A stretch of 64,000 nucleotides of DNA from Thalassovita taeanensis (GCF_900110775.1 NZ_FOEP01000004.1:286680-350679), one strand, 5' to 3'. Positions 18,365-27,407 are shown, counted from the first letter of the stretch. Notes: generated by a model from the letters alone, not told the origin. Translations and numbers: made by a program.

Positions 18365-20416
18365 CTAGCCAGCCTCGCGCAATACGTCCAGAAACGCGGC
18401 GGCAAACCTGTCGGCGCGTCGCTCGCCCAAAACCCGCGCCATCGCGCCCGCATCACCCGGCTTCATCTGGGCAACTTTCGCCAGAAGCGACGCCGAGCAA
18501 CTAAGCGGTTTATCCAATCCGTCCGCGCCGCGCGTCAGATCTGCCTGCACTTCCAGCAGCCGGTCATACAGAACCGCCGCGTCACGCCCGGCGATCTTGC
18601 GGCGTGACGGGTGCATTTCTTCGGCGGCACCATTGATCACCGCTAGAAAATCATCACCATACCGCTCCAGCTTTTTTGCCCCCACACCGCTGATCCGCGC
18701 CATCTGATCCAGATCGGCGGGGCGGCTCTCGGCCATCTCGATCAGGGTGCGGTCGGTGAAAATGATATAGGCAGGCACATTCGCCGCCTCGGCCAGCGCC
18801 CGACGTTTGGCCTTGAGCGCAGACAGCAGTGGCGCGTTTTCCTCTGCCACCAGAGTTTTTACCGCCGGTCGACGCGGCGCATTGCGGATTGTGTCCATGC
18901 GCAGGCTGATCTCGACCTCGCCGCGCAGAATCGGCAGAGCGGCATCCGTCATGCGCAGCGCGCCGTGGCGTTCGGGATCGGGGCGGATAAGGTCATGCCC
19001 CATCATCTGCCGGAAAATCGCCTGCCACTGACGCTTGTCATAGGCGCGTCCAACGCCGTATGTCGGCAAGCTGTCATGCCCCCGCTGGCGGATTTTATCA
19101 GTCTCGTTGCCGGTCACGATATCAATCAGATGCCCAGCGCCAAACCATTCCTCTGTCCGCAAGATCGCCGACAGGGCCATACGCACGGGTTGCGTGCCAT
19201 CGAACACCTCGGGCGGGGTATCGCATAGGTCACAATTGCCACAAGTGACCTGCGTTTCGCCAAAATAACGCAGCAGAGTTTCGCGGCGGCATTTCAACGC
19301 CTCGGCCAAGCCCAACAGGGCATTCAGCCGCGCGTGATCTGCGACACGGCGTTCAGGCGGAGCAAGCCCTTCGTCGATCTGACTGCGACGCAGGCGGATG
19401 TCGTCGGGGCCGAACAGCGTCAGCGTTTCCGCCGGGGCGCCATCCCGCCCGGCGCGACCAACCTCTTGATAATAAGCCTCAATCGACTTTGGCAGATCGG
19501 CGTGCGCGACCCAGCGGATATCGGGTTTGTCCACCCCCATACCAAAGGCCACCGTCGCCACCACAATCAGCCCGTCCTCTTGTTGAAACCGGGTTTCGGC
19601 GGCGCGGCGCGCATCGGCCTCCATCCCGCCATGGTAATGACAGGCGGAATGGCCCGCCTCTTGCAGTGCCTGCGCCAGGCTTTCGGTCTTGGCGCGGGTG
19701 CCGCAATATACGATGCCGGATTGCCCTTTGCGCGCCGCGGCAAAATCCAGAATCTGACGGCGCGGCGAGTCTTTGGCGGCAAAGGCAAGGTGGATATTGG
19801 GCCGGTCAAACCCGCGCAAGAAGGTTTGTGGCGCGGCACCATCAAACAGCCGTTGCACGATCTCGACCTGCGTTTCGGCGTCCGCCGTTGCAGTGAATGC
19901 CGCCAGCGGCACATCCAGCGCGCGCCGCAATTCGCCGATGCGCAAATAATCAGGCCGGAAATCATGACCCCATTGGCTGACGCAATGCGCCTCGTCCACA
20001 GCGATCAGGCTGACATTGATCCGGTGCAGCATCGCCATGGAAGAGCCCGCAGCCAACCGTTCTGGCGCGATATACAGCAGCTTCAGCCGCTCTTCCTCCA
20101 GCGCAAGCCAGACCGCATCGGTTTCCTCTTGCGTATTACCGCTGGTCAGCGCGCCTGCCTCGACCCCGGCCTCGCGCAGGGCACGCACCTGATCCCGCAT
20201 CAGCGCAATCAGCGGCGAAATCACCACTGTCACGCCTTGGCGCATCAGCGCCGGCAACTGAAAACACAAGGATTTGCCACCACCCGTGGGCATGATGGCC
20301 AGCACATTTTGCCCCTGCGCCACGGCCTGCACGACCTCTTGCTGCCCCGGACGGAAGCCGTCAAAGCCGAAAATGTCCTTCAGAAGAGTGTCGGCGCCGG
20401 ACAAGTGATCGGGCAT
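18365..20416 (-). CDS. recQ: ATP-dependent DNA helicase RecQ
   Basis: A 3'-5' DNA helicase for recombination and stalled-fork repair. The 683-residue protein has Walker A MPTGGGKSLCFQ (residues 42-53), DEAH box DEAHCVSQWGHDFRPDY, helicase motif VATVAFGMGVDKPD, QEVGRAGRDG, the zinc cysteines (C..C in LKCRRETLLRYFGE and CGNCDLC), a winged-helix RQC region and a C-terminal HRDC domain (about 525-600). Full length compared with the family. Just upstream of yaaA. Confidence 0.96.
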   Translation of the reverse strand: MPDHLSGADTLLKDIFGFDGFRPGQQEVVQAVAQGQNVLAIMPTGGGKSLCFQLPALMRQGVTVVISPLIALMRDQVRALREAGVEAGALTSGNTQEETDAVWLALEEERLKLLYIAPERLAAGSSMAMLHRINVSLIAVDEAHCVSQWGHDFRPDYLRIGELRRALDVPLAAFTATADAETQVEIVQRLFDGAAPQTFLRGFDRPNIHLAFAAKDSPRRQILDFAAARKGQSGIVYCGTRAKTESLAQALQEAGHSACHYHGGMEADARRAAETRFQQEDGLIVVATVAFGMGVDKPDIRWVAHADLPKSIEAYYQEVGRAGRDGAPAETLTLFGPDDIRLRRSQIDEGLAPPERRVADHARLNALLGLAEALKCRRETLLRYFGETQVTCGNCDLCDTPPEVFDGTQPVRMALSAILRTEEWFGAGHLIDIVTGNETDKIRQRGHDSLPTYGVGRAYDKRQWQAIFRQMMGHDLIRPDPERHGALRMTDAALPILRGEVEISLRMDTIRNAPRRPAVKTLVAEENAPLLSALKAKRRALAEAANVPAYIIFTDRTLIEMAESRPADLDQMARISGVGAKKLERYGDDFLAVINGAAEEMHPSRRKIAGRDAAVLYDRLLEVQADLTRGADGLDKPLSCSASLLAKVAQMKPGDAGAMARVLGERRADRFAAAFLDVLREAG

Positions 20417-20491
20417 ATGATCCTGTAAATCTGTCTATATCTGCTGTTACAGGAGTTTTCACACACAAGGCTTAGCGCGGCAAGGCCCGGA

Positions 20492-20779
20492 TCAGTAGAA
20501 AGCCGCCACATTGTTGATCAGGATCATCCGCAAGGCTGCAATCCCGATGATCACCACCAGCGGCGCGAGGTCGATCCCCGACATCGGCGGCAAGATGCGC
20601 CGGATCGGGCCATAGATCGGCTCCAACACCCGGTTCAGCATATACCAGATCTGCGAGACAAGTTGCTGACGCAGGTTCAGCACCTGAAAATTGATCAGCC
20701 AGCTCATGATTACGTGGGCCAAAATGAAATACCAAATTACATCCAGCACCAACATCAGGATCTGAAACAGTGACATCAT
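20492..20779 (-). CDS. YggT family membrane protein
   Basis: A 95-residue inner-membrane protein with hydrophobic segments near 5-25 and 70-90 and the family motif LEPIYGPIRRILP in the cytosolic loop. YggT relatives are linked to envelope stress, osmotic tolerance and cell division factors, but the biochemical role is not settled. The start MMSLFQIL at 20779 was chosen because upstream sequence loses membrane character and runs antisense to the thioesterase gene; a modest AAGGT ribosome site lies upstream. Confidence 0.85.
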   Translation of the reverse strand: MMSLFQILMLVLDVIWYFILAHVIMSWLINFQVLNLRQQLVSQIWYMLNRVLEPIYGPIRRILPPMSGIDLAPLVVIIGIAALRMILINNVAAFY

Positions 20780-20908
20780 GTGTAGCGACCTTTTTCCTTC
20801 AAACGCCCAACAGGTAAGCGCGCGGAACCGAAACCGCAAGCTTTGACGCACCGTTTGCGTTGACCGGCGTCGCGGGCTTGGCACATCTGACCGAAAAAGG
20901 AGGCCGCC

Positions 20909-21445
20909 ATGTATCCGATCCTGCGCCTGACCAAGGAATTCATCAAGTTTCGCAATGCGCCCGCGCTGCCACTGAACGGCACCCACGTGTCCCAGCACAT
21001 GTGCCTGCCGTGGGACATCGATATATGGATGGAACTGAACAATGGCCGCACCCTGACCCTGTTTGATTTGGGGCGCTCGGTTCTGGCACAGCGGTCCGGG
21101 CTGCTGCATGCGCTGCGCCAGCAAAAATGGGGCATGACGATGGCCGGGGCCTGCGTGCGCTATCGCCGCCGGATTCGCATGTTCGAGGTGATCGAAATGC
21201 GATCCCGTGCCGTGTGCTGGGACGAGCGGTTCATCTATCTGGAACAATCCATGTGGAAGAAGAACGGTGAATGCGCCAACCACATCGTTTATCGCACGGC
21301 GTTGACAGACGGCGCGGGAATCGTGGCACCCGAGCGTGTGCTGGCGGCCATCGGGCAGGGCATCCCCTCTCCGGCCATTCCCGATTGGATCGCGGCTTGG
21401 ATCCGATCAGAAGATATCCGGCCATGGCCCCCCATGCAGGATTGA
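20909..21445 (+). CDS. Acyl-CoA thioesterase-like (hotdog fold)
   Basis: A 178-residue protein of the 4HBT-like thioesterase group, related to animal THEM6. The conserved stretch DIDIWMELNNGRTLTLFDLG (residues 36-55) fits the hotdog helix that carries the acidic catalytic residue. The substrate is unknown. AAAGGAGG lies 7 bases before the ATG, an unusually strong ribosome site. Followed by the UMF1 transporter, mepA and an esterase in the same direction. Confidence 0.75.
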   Translation: MYPILRLTKEFIKFRNAPALPLNGTHVSQHMCLPWDIDIWMELNNGRTLTLFDLGRSVLAQRSGLLHALRQQKWGMTMAGACVRYRRRIRMFEVIEMRSRAVCWDERFIYLEQSMWKKNGECANHIVYRTALTDGAGIVAPERVLAAIGQGIPSPAIPDWIAAWIRSEDIRPWPPMQD

Positions 21446-21512
21446 CTTGCCAGCGTTACAATTTGCCTATCTTATCCGCGCAGTTGGGGTTTTAGCACGA
21501 TTGGGGGCAGCT

Positions 21513-22853
21513 ATGCGCAAGCGTATCTGGGGATGGTTCTTTTTTGATTGGGCCAGCCAGCCTTATAACACGCTGCTGATCACCTTCATATTCGCCCCCT
21601 ATATCAAAGAGTTGCTGGGTGACGGCACAACCGCGCAATCGGCGTGGGGGTTTGGCATCGGGTCTGCGGGTCTGGTGATTGCACTGCTGGCGCCCATTCT
21701 GGGAGCGATGGCAGATACATCCGGCAATCGTCTGCGCTGGATCTGGGGGTTTTCACTGCTGTATGTGATCGGCGCCTTTGGCCTGTGGTGGGCCGCGCCG
21801 GGCAATTTCAATCTACTGCTGACGCTGGTCTTGTTCGCCATCGGCATGATCGGGATGGAATTCGCCACGATCTTCACCAACTCCATGCTGCCCGATCTGG
21901 GCACCAAAGAAGAGATTGGCCGGATTTCGGGCAACGGATGGGCGTTTGGTTATGTCGGCGGGCTGTTCGCGCTGATTATCATGTTGATGTTTTTCGCCGA
22001 AAGCGCCGCGACCGGAAAAACCTTTGTCGGCCTGTCGCCTGCCTTTGGGTTGGATCCGGCCATGCGCGAAGGCACCCGTTTTGTCGGGCCGCTGACGGCG
22101 ATCTGGTATGCGGTTTTCATGATCCCTTTCTTCCTGTGGGTGCGCGACCCAAAGCCGACCAAGCCGCAAAAAGGCGCTGTTTCTATTGCTTTGCGCGAGG
22201 TTTGCACAACCGTCAGCCGCCTGCCACGCACGCCCTCGCTTTTTGCATATCTCGCATCGTCGATGCTTTATCGCGATGCGTTAAACGGAATGTATGTGTT
22301 CGGTGGCATCTACGCCGCCGGCGTTCTAGGCTGGAGCGTGGTTGATACCGGCATTTTCGGCATTCTTGCGATTGTATCAGGTGCGATCTTTGCCTGGCTC
22401 GGCGGTCATGCCGATGAACGGTTCGGCCCCAAACCAGTGATTACCATCTGCATCCTGATCCTGTCTTTCGTAGCCATTTCCATTGTCTTTGTCGCGCGCG
22501 ACAGTGTCTACGGTATCCCGGTCGAGGCGGGCTCGAAGCTGCCTGACATTGTGTTCTATGCCCTTGGCGCACTGATCGGTGCGGCGGGCGGCGTTTTGCA
22601 ATCGGCCAGCCGCACGATGATGGTCCGCCAAGCCAACCCCAACAAGATGACCGAGGCATTCGGGCTGTACGCACTGGCAGGCAAGGCCACGTCCTTTATC
22701 GCGCCGCTGTCGATCGGGGTCATGACCATGGTGACACAAAGCCAGCAATTGGGCGTTTCTCCGCTGATCGTGCTTTTCCTTTTGGGTCTTGTTTTGCTAC
22801 GCTGGGTCAAACCAGATGGAAACCCCAACGCATGGTCCGCCTCGCCCGACTGA
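21513..22853 (+). CDS. MFS transporter, UMF1 family
   Basis: A 446-residue membrane transporter with about 12 helices, of the bacterial UMF1/Atg22-like branch of the major facilitator superfamily. The N-terminal signature RKRIWGWFFFDWASQPYNT is typical. Substrate not known; relatives have been proposed to export amino acids or other small solutes. The start at 21513 matches this signature; a longer reading to 21336 overlaps the thioesterase and is not credible. Its 3' end overlaps mepA by 22 bases. Confidence 0.87.
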   Translation: MRKRIWGWFFFDWASQPYNTLLITFIFAPYIKELLGDGTTAQSAWGFGIGSAGLVIALLAPILGAMADTSGNRLRWIWGFSLLYVIGAFGLWWAAPGNFNLLLTLVLFAIGMIGMEFATIFTNSMLPDLGTKEEIGRISGNGWAFGYVGGLFALIIMLMFFAESAATGKTFVGLSPAFGLDPAMREGTRFVGPLTAIWYAVFMIPFFLWVRDPKPTKPQKGAVSIALREVCTTVSRLPRTPSLFAYLASSMLYRDALNGMYVFGGIYAAGVLGWSVVDTGIFGILAIVSGAIFAWLGGHADERFGPKPVITICILILSFVAISIVFVARDSVYGIPVEAGSKLPDIVFYALGALIGAAGGVLQSASRTMMVRQANPNKMTEAFGLYALAGKATSFIAPLSIGVMTMVTQSQQLGVSPLIVLFLLGLVLLRWVKPDGNPNAWSASPD

Positions 22854-23755
22854 TTGCCATTTCTCTTGCCCTGACCGGCTGCGGCGGCACATCGCAGACC
22901 GCAGACACTGGACAGACCATTTCAACCCAGCAGGCCGTGCCCAAAGCCATGCGCGGAGTTGAGGCGAAAAAGCTGTTCTCGCAACACGAACACGGCTCGG
23001 CTCAGCCCGCGGCCCCCTTGGGCAGCTATGCCAAGGGTTGTCTGGCGGGTGGGATACAACTGCCCGAAACCGGCCCAACATGGCAGGCAATGCGCCTGTC
23101 GCGTAACCGCAACTGGGGCTATCCCGAGACGGTGAATTTCATCCGCGATCTGTCCGCCAAGGCCGCACGGCAACCGGGGTGGAACGGGCTCTATATCGGC
23201 GATATCAGCCAGCCACGTGGCGGCCCGATGGCGACCGGCCATGCCAGTCATCAGATCGGTATGGATATCGACATCTGGATGCTGCCACCGAACCGGTTGA
23301 ACCTATCGGCCTCAGAGCGCGAGAGCTTATCCTCGGTCTCGATGCGGCGCGCCAAGGGGGCCTATGTCAATTCAAGCTGGACCCCACAGCATCACGAGAT
23401 CCTAAAGGCCGCCGCCCAAGACCCTCGTACCGCCCGGATATTCGTATTTCCCGGCGCCAAAGTGCAAATGTGCAAGGACGAAAAAGGCGACCGCAGCTGG
23501 CTGCGTAAAATTCGCCCGTGGTGGGGGCACCACTATCATTTCCATGTCCGGCTAAATTGCCCCAAAGGCGCGCAAAATTGCGTCAATCAGGCTCCGCCGC
23601 CGCCCGGTGATGGCTGCGCCGACGCGGAAAAGTGGGCACATGATATTCTCAATCCGCCACCGCCCAAGCCCAACGCGCCCAAGCCCAAACCGCGCCGCGA
23701 ACTGACCCTGAATGACCTGCCCGGCCAATGCGTTTCCGTATTGCAGTCGCGTTAA
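22832..23755 (+). CDS. mepA: Penicillin-insensitive murein endopeptidase
   Basis: Cleaves peptide cross-links in peptidoglycan. The 307-residue protein has a lipoprotein signal ending LALTGC (Cys17), so it is probably a lipoprotein, whereas E. coli MepA is soluble periplasmic. LAS-family zinc motifs are present: GHASHQIGMDIDIW (HxxxxxxD) near 139-152 and the C-terminal WWGHHYHFHVRL. A proline-rich tail (PPPPKPNAPKPKP) follows. The start overlaps the transporter by 22 bases, and the 3' end overlaps the next gene by 28, so the three are translationally coupled. Confidence 0.92.
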   Translation: MVRLARLIAISLALTGCGGTSQTADTGQTISTQQAVPKAMRGVEAKKLFSQHEHGSAQPAAPLGSYAKGCLAGGIQLPETGPTWQAMRLSRNRNWGYPETVNFIRDLSAKAARQPGWNGLYIGDISQPRGGPMATGHASHQIGMDIDIWMLPPNRLNLSASERESLSSVSMRRAKGAYVNSSWTPQHHEILKAAAQDPRTARIFVFPGAKVQMCKDEKGDRSWLRKIRPWWGHHYHFHVRLNCPKGAQNCVNQAPPPPGDGCADAEKWAHDILNPPPPKPNAPKPKPRRELTLNDLPGQCVSVLQSR

Positions 23756-24645
23756 TCGCACTGGCCGCCTTGTTTTACGCTCTGTCAGGCACCGCCGAGG
23801 TGCCGGGAAAAGCGCGTTTCGTCGGCACATATATCTGGCGGTCGAATGATCCCAATGTTGGCGGGCTGTCAGCGCTGGAGTTGCTGCCGAACGGGACAGA
23901 CTTCATGGCGGTGTCGGATCGGGGCATGCTGATCCGCGGGCAGTTGCTGCGTCGCGACGGGAATATTGTCGGCGTAGTGAATGTCACCCCGACCCCGCTG
24001 ACGCCCCCCGAAGGCACGCCTGTGCGCGCCCCGCACTCTGACGCTGAAGGGCTGGCGCGGCACCCGGACGGGCGGCTGTTTGTGTCCCTCGAAGGACCTG
24101 CGCAAGTCTGGGCCTACAAAGCTCCCGGCACCGCTGCAACATTGCTGCCGCACCACCCGGACTTCAACAAGATGGGAAGCAACTCCTCGCTCGAAGCGCT
24201 GGCCATTGATGCGCACGGGCGACTGTTTGCCATCCCCGAAAAACCGCTGACCCGTCGTGATGGCGTGGCGGTCTATGTTTACGCCGGGGCGGGGTGGCAG
24301 CGGGCCTTTACGCTGTCACGCAACTCCCGTTTTTTGCCCGTCGGCGCCGATTTTGGCCCCGACGGCAAACTCTATCTTCTGGAGCGGCGGTTTGACGGGA
24401 TCGGGTTTTCCAGCCGTGTGCGCCGGTTCGACCTGTCGAGCGACACGCCTGACGGTGGCGAGGTGCTGCTGCGCTCGCATCTGGCGCAGTTTGACAACCT
24501 TGAAGGGCTGTCGGTCCGGCGCGACGGTCAGGACCAAATCCGGCTGACGATGGTGTCGGATGACAACTTCAAGTTCTTCCAGCGCACTGAACTGGTCGAA
24601 TATGTCATAACGGAACCGCTTGCCAAAGCCGCCTCCAAGCAGTAA
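23728..24645 (+). CDS. Esterase-like activity of phytase family protein
   Basis: A 305-residue exported protein: N-terminal hydrophobic segment (4-20) then a beta-propeller-like domain of the family named esterase-like activity of phytase. Conserved pieces are GGLSALELLPNG, SDRGMLIRG, DAEGLARHPDG and DNLEGLSVR. The substrate is unknown and phytase action should not be assumed. It overlaps mepA by 28 bases. Confidence 0.8.
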   Translation: MRFRIAVALIALAALFYALSGTAEVPGKARFVGTYIWRSNDPNVGGLSALELLPNGTDFMAVSDRGMLIRGQLLRRDGNIVGVVNVTPTPLTPPEGTPVRAPHSDAEGLARHPDGRLFVSLEGPAQVWAYKAPGTAATLLPHHPDFNKMGSNSSLEALAIDAHGRLFAIPEKPLTRRDGVAVYVYAGAGWQRAFTLSRNSRFLPVGADFGPDGKLYLLERRFDGIGFSSRVRRFDLSSDTPDGGEVLLRSHLAQFDNLEGLSVRRDGQDQIRLTMVSDDNFKFFQRTELVEYVITEPLAKAASKQ

Positions 24646-24708
24646 ACGCCGCCCGTCCCCGATGGTCGGGGGCCAAGTCGCCGCTACCTTGACAAAACGG
24701 GCATCAAA

Positions 24709-25332
24709 ATGAACCGCACACATATCCCCGGCATTCTTGCCATGGCCGCCATCGTCGTGGCCTCGAACATCCTTGTTCAGTTCCTGTTCGGCCAATGGCT
24801 GACATGGGGCGCCTTCACCTATCCCCTCGCTTTTCTTGTCACCGATGTGATGAACCGCGTCTATGGCGCAGGCCCGGCCCGCAAGGTCGTGATCGCGGGC
24901 TTTATCGTCGGCGTTATCTGCTCGCTGATCGGCACGCAGATTATGGGCGAGTTTGGCCCACTGGTCACCCTGCGTATCGCCATCGGTTCGGGCCTTGCGT
25001 TCCTTGTGGCACAACTGAGCGACGTTGCGATCTTTGACCGCCTGCGCGCGGGAAAATGGTGGCGCGCGCCGCTGGCCTCCACGCTGGTCGGCTCGTCGCT
25101 GGACACTGCCATTTTCTTCACCGTCGCTTTTTCCGGCGCGCTGACCTTTCTGGAACCCGCCAATGATGTCAGCTGGGCCGCCGAGGCGCTGCCGCTTCTG
25201 GGGGTTGGTCCCATTGTGCCGCTCTGGGTTTCGCTGGGCGTAGCGGACTGGCTGGTGAAGCTGGCGCTCGCTTTGGTGGCACTTGTGCCCTTCCGCATGA
25301 TCGTGGGGGCGATGACAGCAAAGACCACATGA
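24709..25332 (+). CDS. Queuosine precursor transporter (VUT/YhhQ family)
   Basis: A 207-residue membrane protein with about six helices. YhhQ imports the 7-deazapurine precursors preQ0/preQ1 used to make queuosine in tRNA. Family signs are FLVTDVMNRVYGAGPARKVV (residues 44-63) and GSSLDTAIFF. The region just upstream shows no preQ1 riboswitch that I can recognise. It is followed by the structured region ahead of arfB. Confidence 0.88.
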   Translation: MNRTHIPGILAMAAIVVASNILVQFLFGQWLTWGAFTYPLAFLVTDVMNRVYGAGPARKVVIAGFIVGVICSLIGTQIMGEFGPLVTLRIAIGSGLAFLVAQLSDVAIFDRLRAGKWWRAPLASTLVGSSLDTAIFFTVAFSGALTFLEPANDVSWAAEALPLLGVGPIVPLWVSLGVADWLVKLALALVALVPFRMIVGAMTAKTT

Positions 25333-25363
25333 TTTTGTTTTGACAAACGCGAAATCTGTGCGA

Positions 25364-25527
25364 ACCTCCTTGTATCGAAACATTCAGAAAGGAGGTGCTC
25401 TAGTGTCTAATGGGATAATGGAGAGAGGTGTCGGAACAGTTTGGGAGGCGAGCAGCCAAGGCAGCCCTTGGTTGTGAATCCATCCGAATTGGTGAGCGCC
25501 TAACCGGCCCCACCTCCTTAATTCTCT
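25364..25527 (+). ncRNA. Candidate structured RNA or leader with alternative pairings
   Basis: AAGGAGGTG (25389-25397) is perfectly complementary to CACCTCCTT (25511-25519) and, over 8 bases, to ACCTCCTT (25364-25371). The two pairings exclude each other. Inside lie CCAAGG/CCTTGG with a CAGC loop (25456-25471) and weaker helices AGTTTGGG with TCCGAATT and AGGTG with CGCCT, giving a rod-like fold closed by the 9-pair stem. GGCCC (25506-25510) can also pair with GGGCC in the terminator. A strong terminator follows. It may be an independent small RNA or an arfB leader. No family name can be given. Confidence 0.5.
25403..25477 (+). CDS. Possible 24-residue leader peptide
   Basis: GTG start with GGAGG 7 bases upstream, the best ribosome site of this region, then 24 codons ending in PWL and a TGA. 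The peptide has no recognised domain. Its ribosome site is the very segment that can be masked by either flanking CCTCC copy. Coding is not proven; the same bases also fit a purely structural RNA. Confidence 0.3.
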   Translation: MSNGIMERGVGTVWEASSQGSPWL

Positions 25528-25557
25528 AAGGGCCGTTCCATGGGAGCGGCCCTTTTT
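25528..25557 (+). terminator. Intrinsic terminator upstream of arfB
   Basis: AAGGGCCG pairs with CGGCCCTT (8 pairs, 11-base loop) and runs into TTTTT. It ends the small RNA or attenuates transcription into arfB, whose ATG is 57 bases on. Confidence 0.85.
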
Positions 25558-25613
25558 GATGTGCTCTTGATATGATTTTGCTATGACGGCCTGACAGGAC
25601 ACGGAGCCAGAGC

Positions 25614-26036
25614 ATGCTAAAGATCAGCGACACGATCGCGATTGAGGATTGGGAACTGACCGAACAGTTCATCCGCGCCAGCGGCCCCGGTGGTCAGAAC
25701 GTCAACAAGGTTTCGTCGGCGGTTGAGTTGCGGTTCGAAGCCGAACGCAGTCCCAGTCTGCCCGGCCCGGTCAAAACCCGGTTGCGCCGCTTGGCTGGCC
25801 GACGCTGGACCAAAGAAGGCGCGCTGGTGATCCAGTGTGACGAGACCCGAAGCCAGGCCCGCAACCGCGAAATCGCACGCGAGCGACTGGCGCAGTTGAT
25901 CTCTCAGGCGCTGGTGGCCCCGAAACGCCGGATTGCCACAAAACCCACCAAAGGCAGCCAGCGCCGCCGCATCGCTGCAAAAAAACAGCGTGGCGAAGTC
26001 AAGTCGATGCGCGGCAAAATCACCGGCGAAGAATAG
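25614..26036 (+). CDS. arfB: Alternative ribosome-rescue factor (peptidyl-tRNA hydrolase ArfB)
   Basis: Rescues ribosomes stalled without a stop codon by hydrolysing peptidyl-tRNA. The 140-residue protein has the catalytic GGQ motif (SGPGGQNVNK, residues 23-32), a short globular domain and a basic tail rich in Arg/Lys that in ArfB enters the empty mRNA channel. Formerly called YaeJ. A CGGAG ribosome site precedes the ATG. A terminator and a structured region lie directly upstream, so expression may be conditional. Confidence 0.93.
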   Translation: MLKISDTIAIEDWELTEQFIRASGPGGQNVNKVSSAVELRFEAERSPSLPGPVKTRLRRLAGRRWTKEGALVIQCDETRSQARNREIARERLAQLISQALVAPKRRIATKPTKGSQRRRIAAKKQRGEVKSMRGKITGEE

Positions 26037-26119
26037 CGCGACAGAGCTGTCCACAAATTGCGCTGACCGCCAGTAAAAGCCCCCTATACAGCGCCCCCCG
26101 AAACCGGAATAGTCGCGCC

Positions 26120-27334
26120 ATGACCGGTGCAGACACACTCGACAGCCGATATTCCTGGACGCGCCTTGGCGTCTCATTGCTGATTGCGATGATCGGCAAT
26201 GTCGGCATGTGGGTGGTGATTGTGGTTATGCCTGCCGTGCAGGCTGAATTCGGTCTAGACCGGGCCGAGGCATCGTATCCCTATACCCTGACCATGATCG
26301 GCTTTGCGCTTGGAAATCTTCTGATCGGGCGCGCGGTGGATCGATTTGGCATCACCTTGTCGCTCTCTGGTGCCGCGCTGACCATCAGCGCGGGCTTTGT
26401 TCTGGCGGCGATCAGCCCGACGATCCTGATCCTGTCCATCGTGCATTTGGCGGTGGGGCTTGGCACGGCCGCAAGTTTCGGGCCGCTGATCGCCGATGTC
26501 TCGCTGTGGTTTCTAAAGCGACGCGGAATCGCGGTGGCGATTGCCGCAAGTGGCAATTACCTGTCCGGGGCGATCTGGCCGGTGCTTTTGTCCGGTGTGC
26601 TGGCTGAATTCGGGTGGCGCGCGGTTTATCTGGTGCTAGCGGTGATTTGCACTGGTGCGGTGGTCCCGCTGTCGCTGCTGCTGCGCCGCCGGGTTCCGTT
26701 GGAGGCAACAGCGCATTCCGACACGATTTCAGGCCTGCGCGCCCGCGCGACCGGGTTTTCCCCTCGGGCGCTGGCGGGGCTTTTGGGGTTGGCTGGAATT
26801 GGCTGCTGCGTGGCCATGTCGATGCCACAGGTACATATCGTCTCGTTCTGTGTTGATCTGGGATACGGCCCCGCCGTGGGCGCCGAAATGCTGTCGCTTA
26901 TGCTGTTGGGCGGAGTCGTATCACGGCTGATCTCTGGCCTGCTGGCAGATCGGCTGGGCGGCGTGCGGACCTTGCTGATCGGCTCGGGCCTGCAAGGTCT
27001 GGCGCTGTTTTTATACCTGCCGTTTGATGGGCTGGTCTCGCTATACGTCGTCTCAACCATCTTCGGGCTGAGCCAAGGCGGTATCGTGCCCAGTTATGCC
27101 GTCATTGTTCGCGAATACATGCCCGCGAAAGAAGCCGGAGCCCGCGTCGGGTTCGTGATGATGGCAACGATTATGGGCATGGCCTTGGGCGGCTGGATGT
27201 CGGGCTGGATCTATGACGTGACGGGCAGTTACCATATGGCGTTTTGGAACGGGATTGCGTGGAATGTGCTGAATATCGGGATCATGCTGCTAATCCTGAC
27301 GCGCGGGCGCACTGCCACGCGGGCGCTGGCGTGA
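26120..27334 (+). CDS. MFS transporter
   Basis: A 404-residue major facilitator protein with about 12 helices. The first-loop motif is replaced by LLIGRAVDRFG (residues 67-77), and the second half repeats it as SGLLADRLGG. It resembles the OFA/monocarboxylate-like branch, but the substrate cannot be read from the sequence. It lies 83 bases after arfB and is convergent with trhO. Confidence 0.85.
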   Translation: MTGADTLDSRYSWTRLGVSLLIAMIGNVGMWVVIVVMPAVQAEFGLDRAEASYPYTLTMIGFALGNLLIGRAVDRFGITLSLSGAALTISAGFVLAAISPTILILSIVHLAVGLGTAASFGPLIADVSLWFLKRRGIAVAIAASGNYLSGAIWPVLLSGVLAEFGWRAVYLVLAVICTGAVVPLSLLLRRRVPLEATAHSDTISGLRARATGFSPRALAGLLGLAGIGCCVAMSMPQVHIVSFCVDLGYGPAVGAEMLSLMLLGGVVSRLISGLLADRLGGVRTLLIGSGLQGLALFLYLPFDGLVSLYVVSTIFGLSQGGIVPSYAVIVREYMPAKEAGARVGFVMMATIMGMALGGWMSGWIYDVTGSYHMAFWNGIAWNVLNIGIMLLILTRGRTATRALA

Positions 27335-27360
27335 TCCGGCTATTGCGTTCGCACGCGGTG

Positions 27361-27400
27361 CCCCCAGAAGCCTCCGGCGGGGATATTTGAAAAATGTGAA
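27361..27400 (-). repeat. Dispersed intergenic repeat, copy D
   Basis: Minus-strand copy starting 8 bases after the trhO stop: TTC, then AAATATCCCC and GCCGG. See copies at 508, 7463 and 43434. Confidence 0.45.
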
Positions 27401-27407
27401 CGCCGGG

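Noticed and set aside
19334..20428. Long plus-strand open frame opposite recQ
   Set aside because: It lies wholly antisense to recQ, has no recognisable domain and no ribosome site; it is a by-product of GC-rich codon bias.
24646..24708. preQ1 riboswitch upstream of the queuosine-precursor transporter
   Set aside because: Only 63 bases are available and no preQ1-type hairpin and A-rich tail is visible.
25439..25471. Match to SRP 4.5S RNA (GAGCAGCCAAGGCAG) in the RNA candidate
   Set aside because: Fourteen of fifteen bases agree with the E. coli 4.5S sequence, but the 5' half cannot form the domain-IV stem with a GGAA loop. The same bases form a CCAAGG/CCTTGG hairpin instead, so the match is probably chance.
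25384..25602. 72-codon minus-strand frame across the RNA candidate
   Set aside because: It runs through the terminator hairpin and shows no family features or ribosome site.
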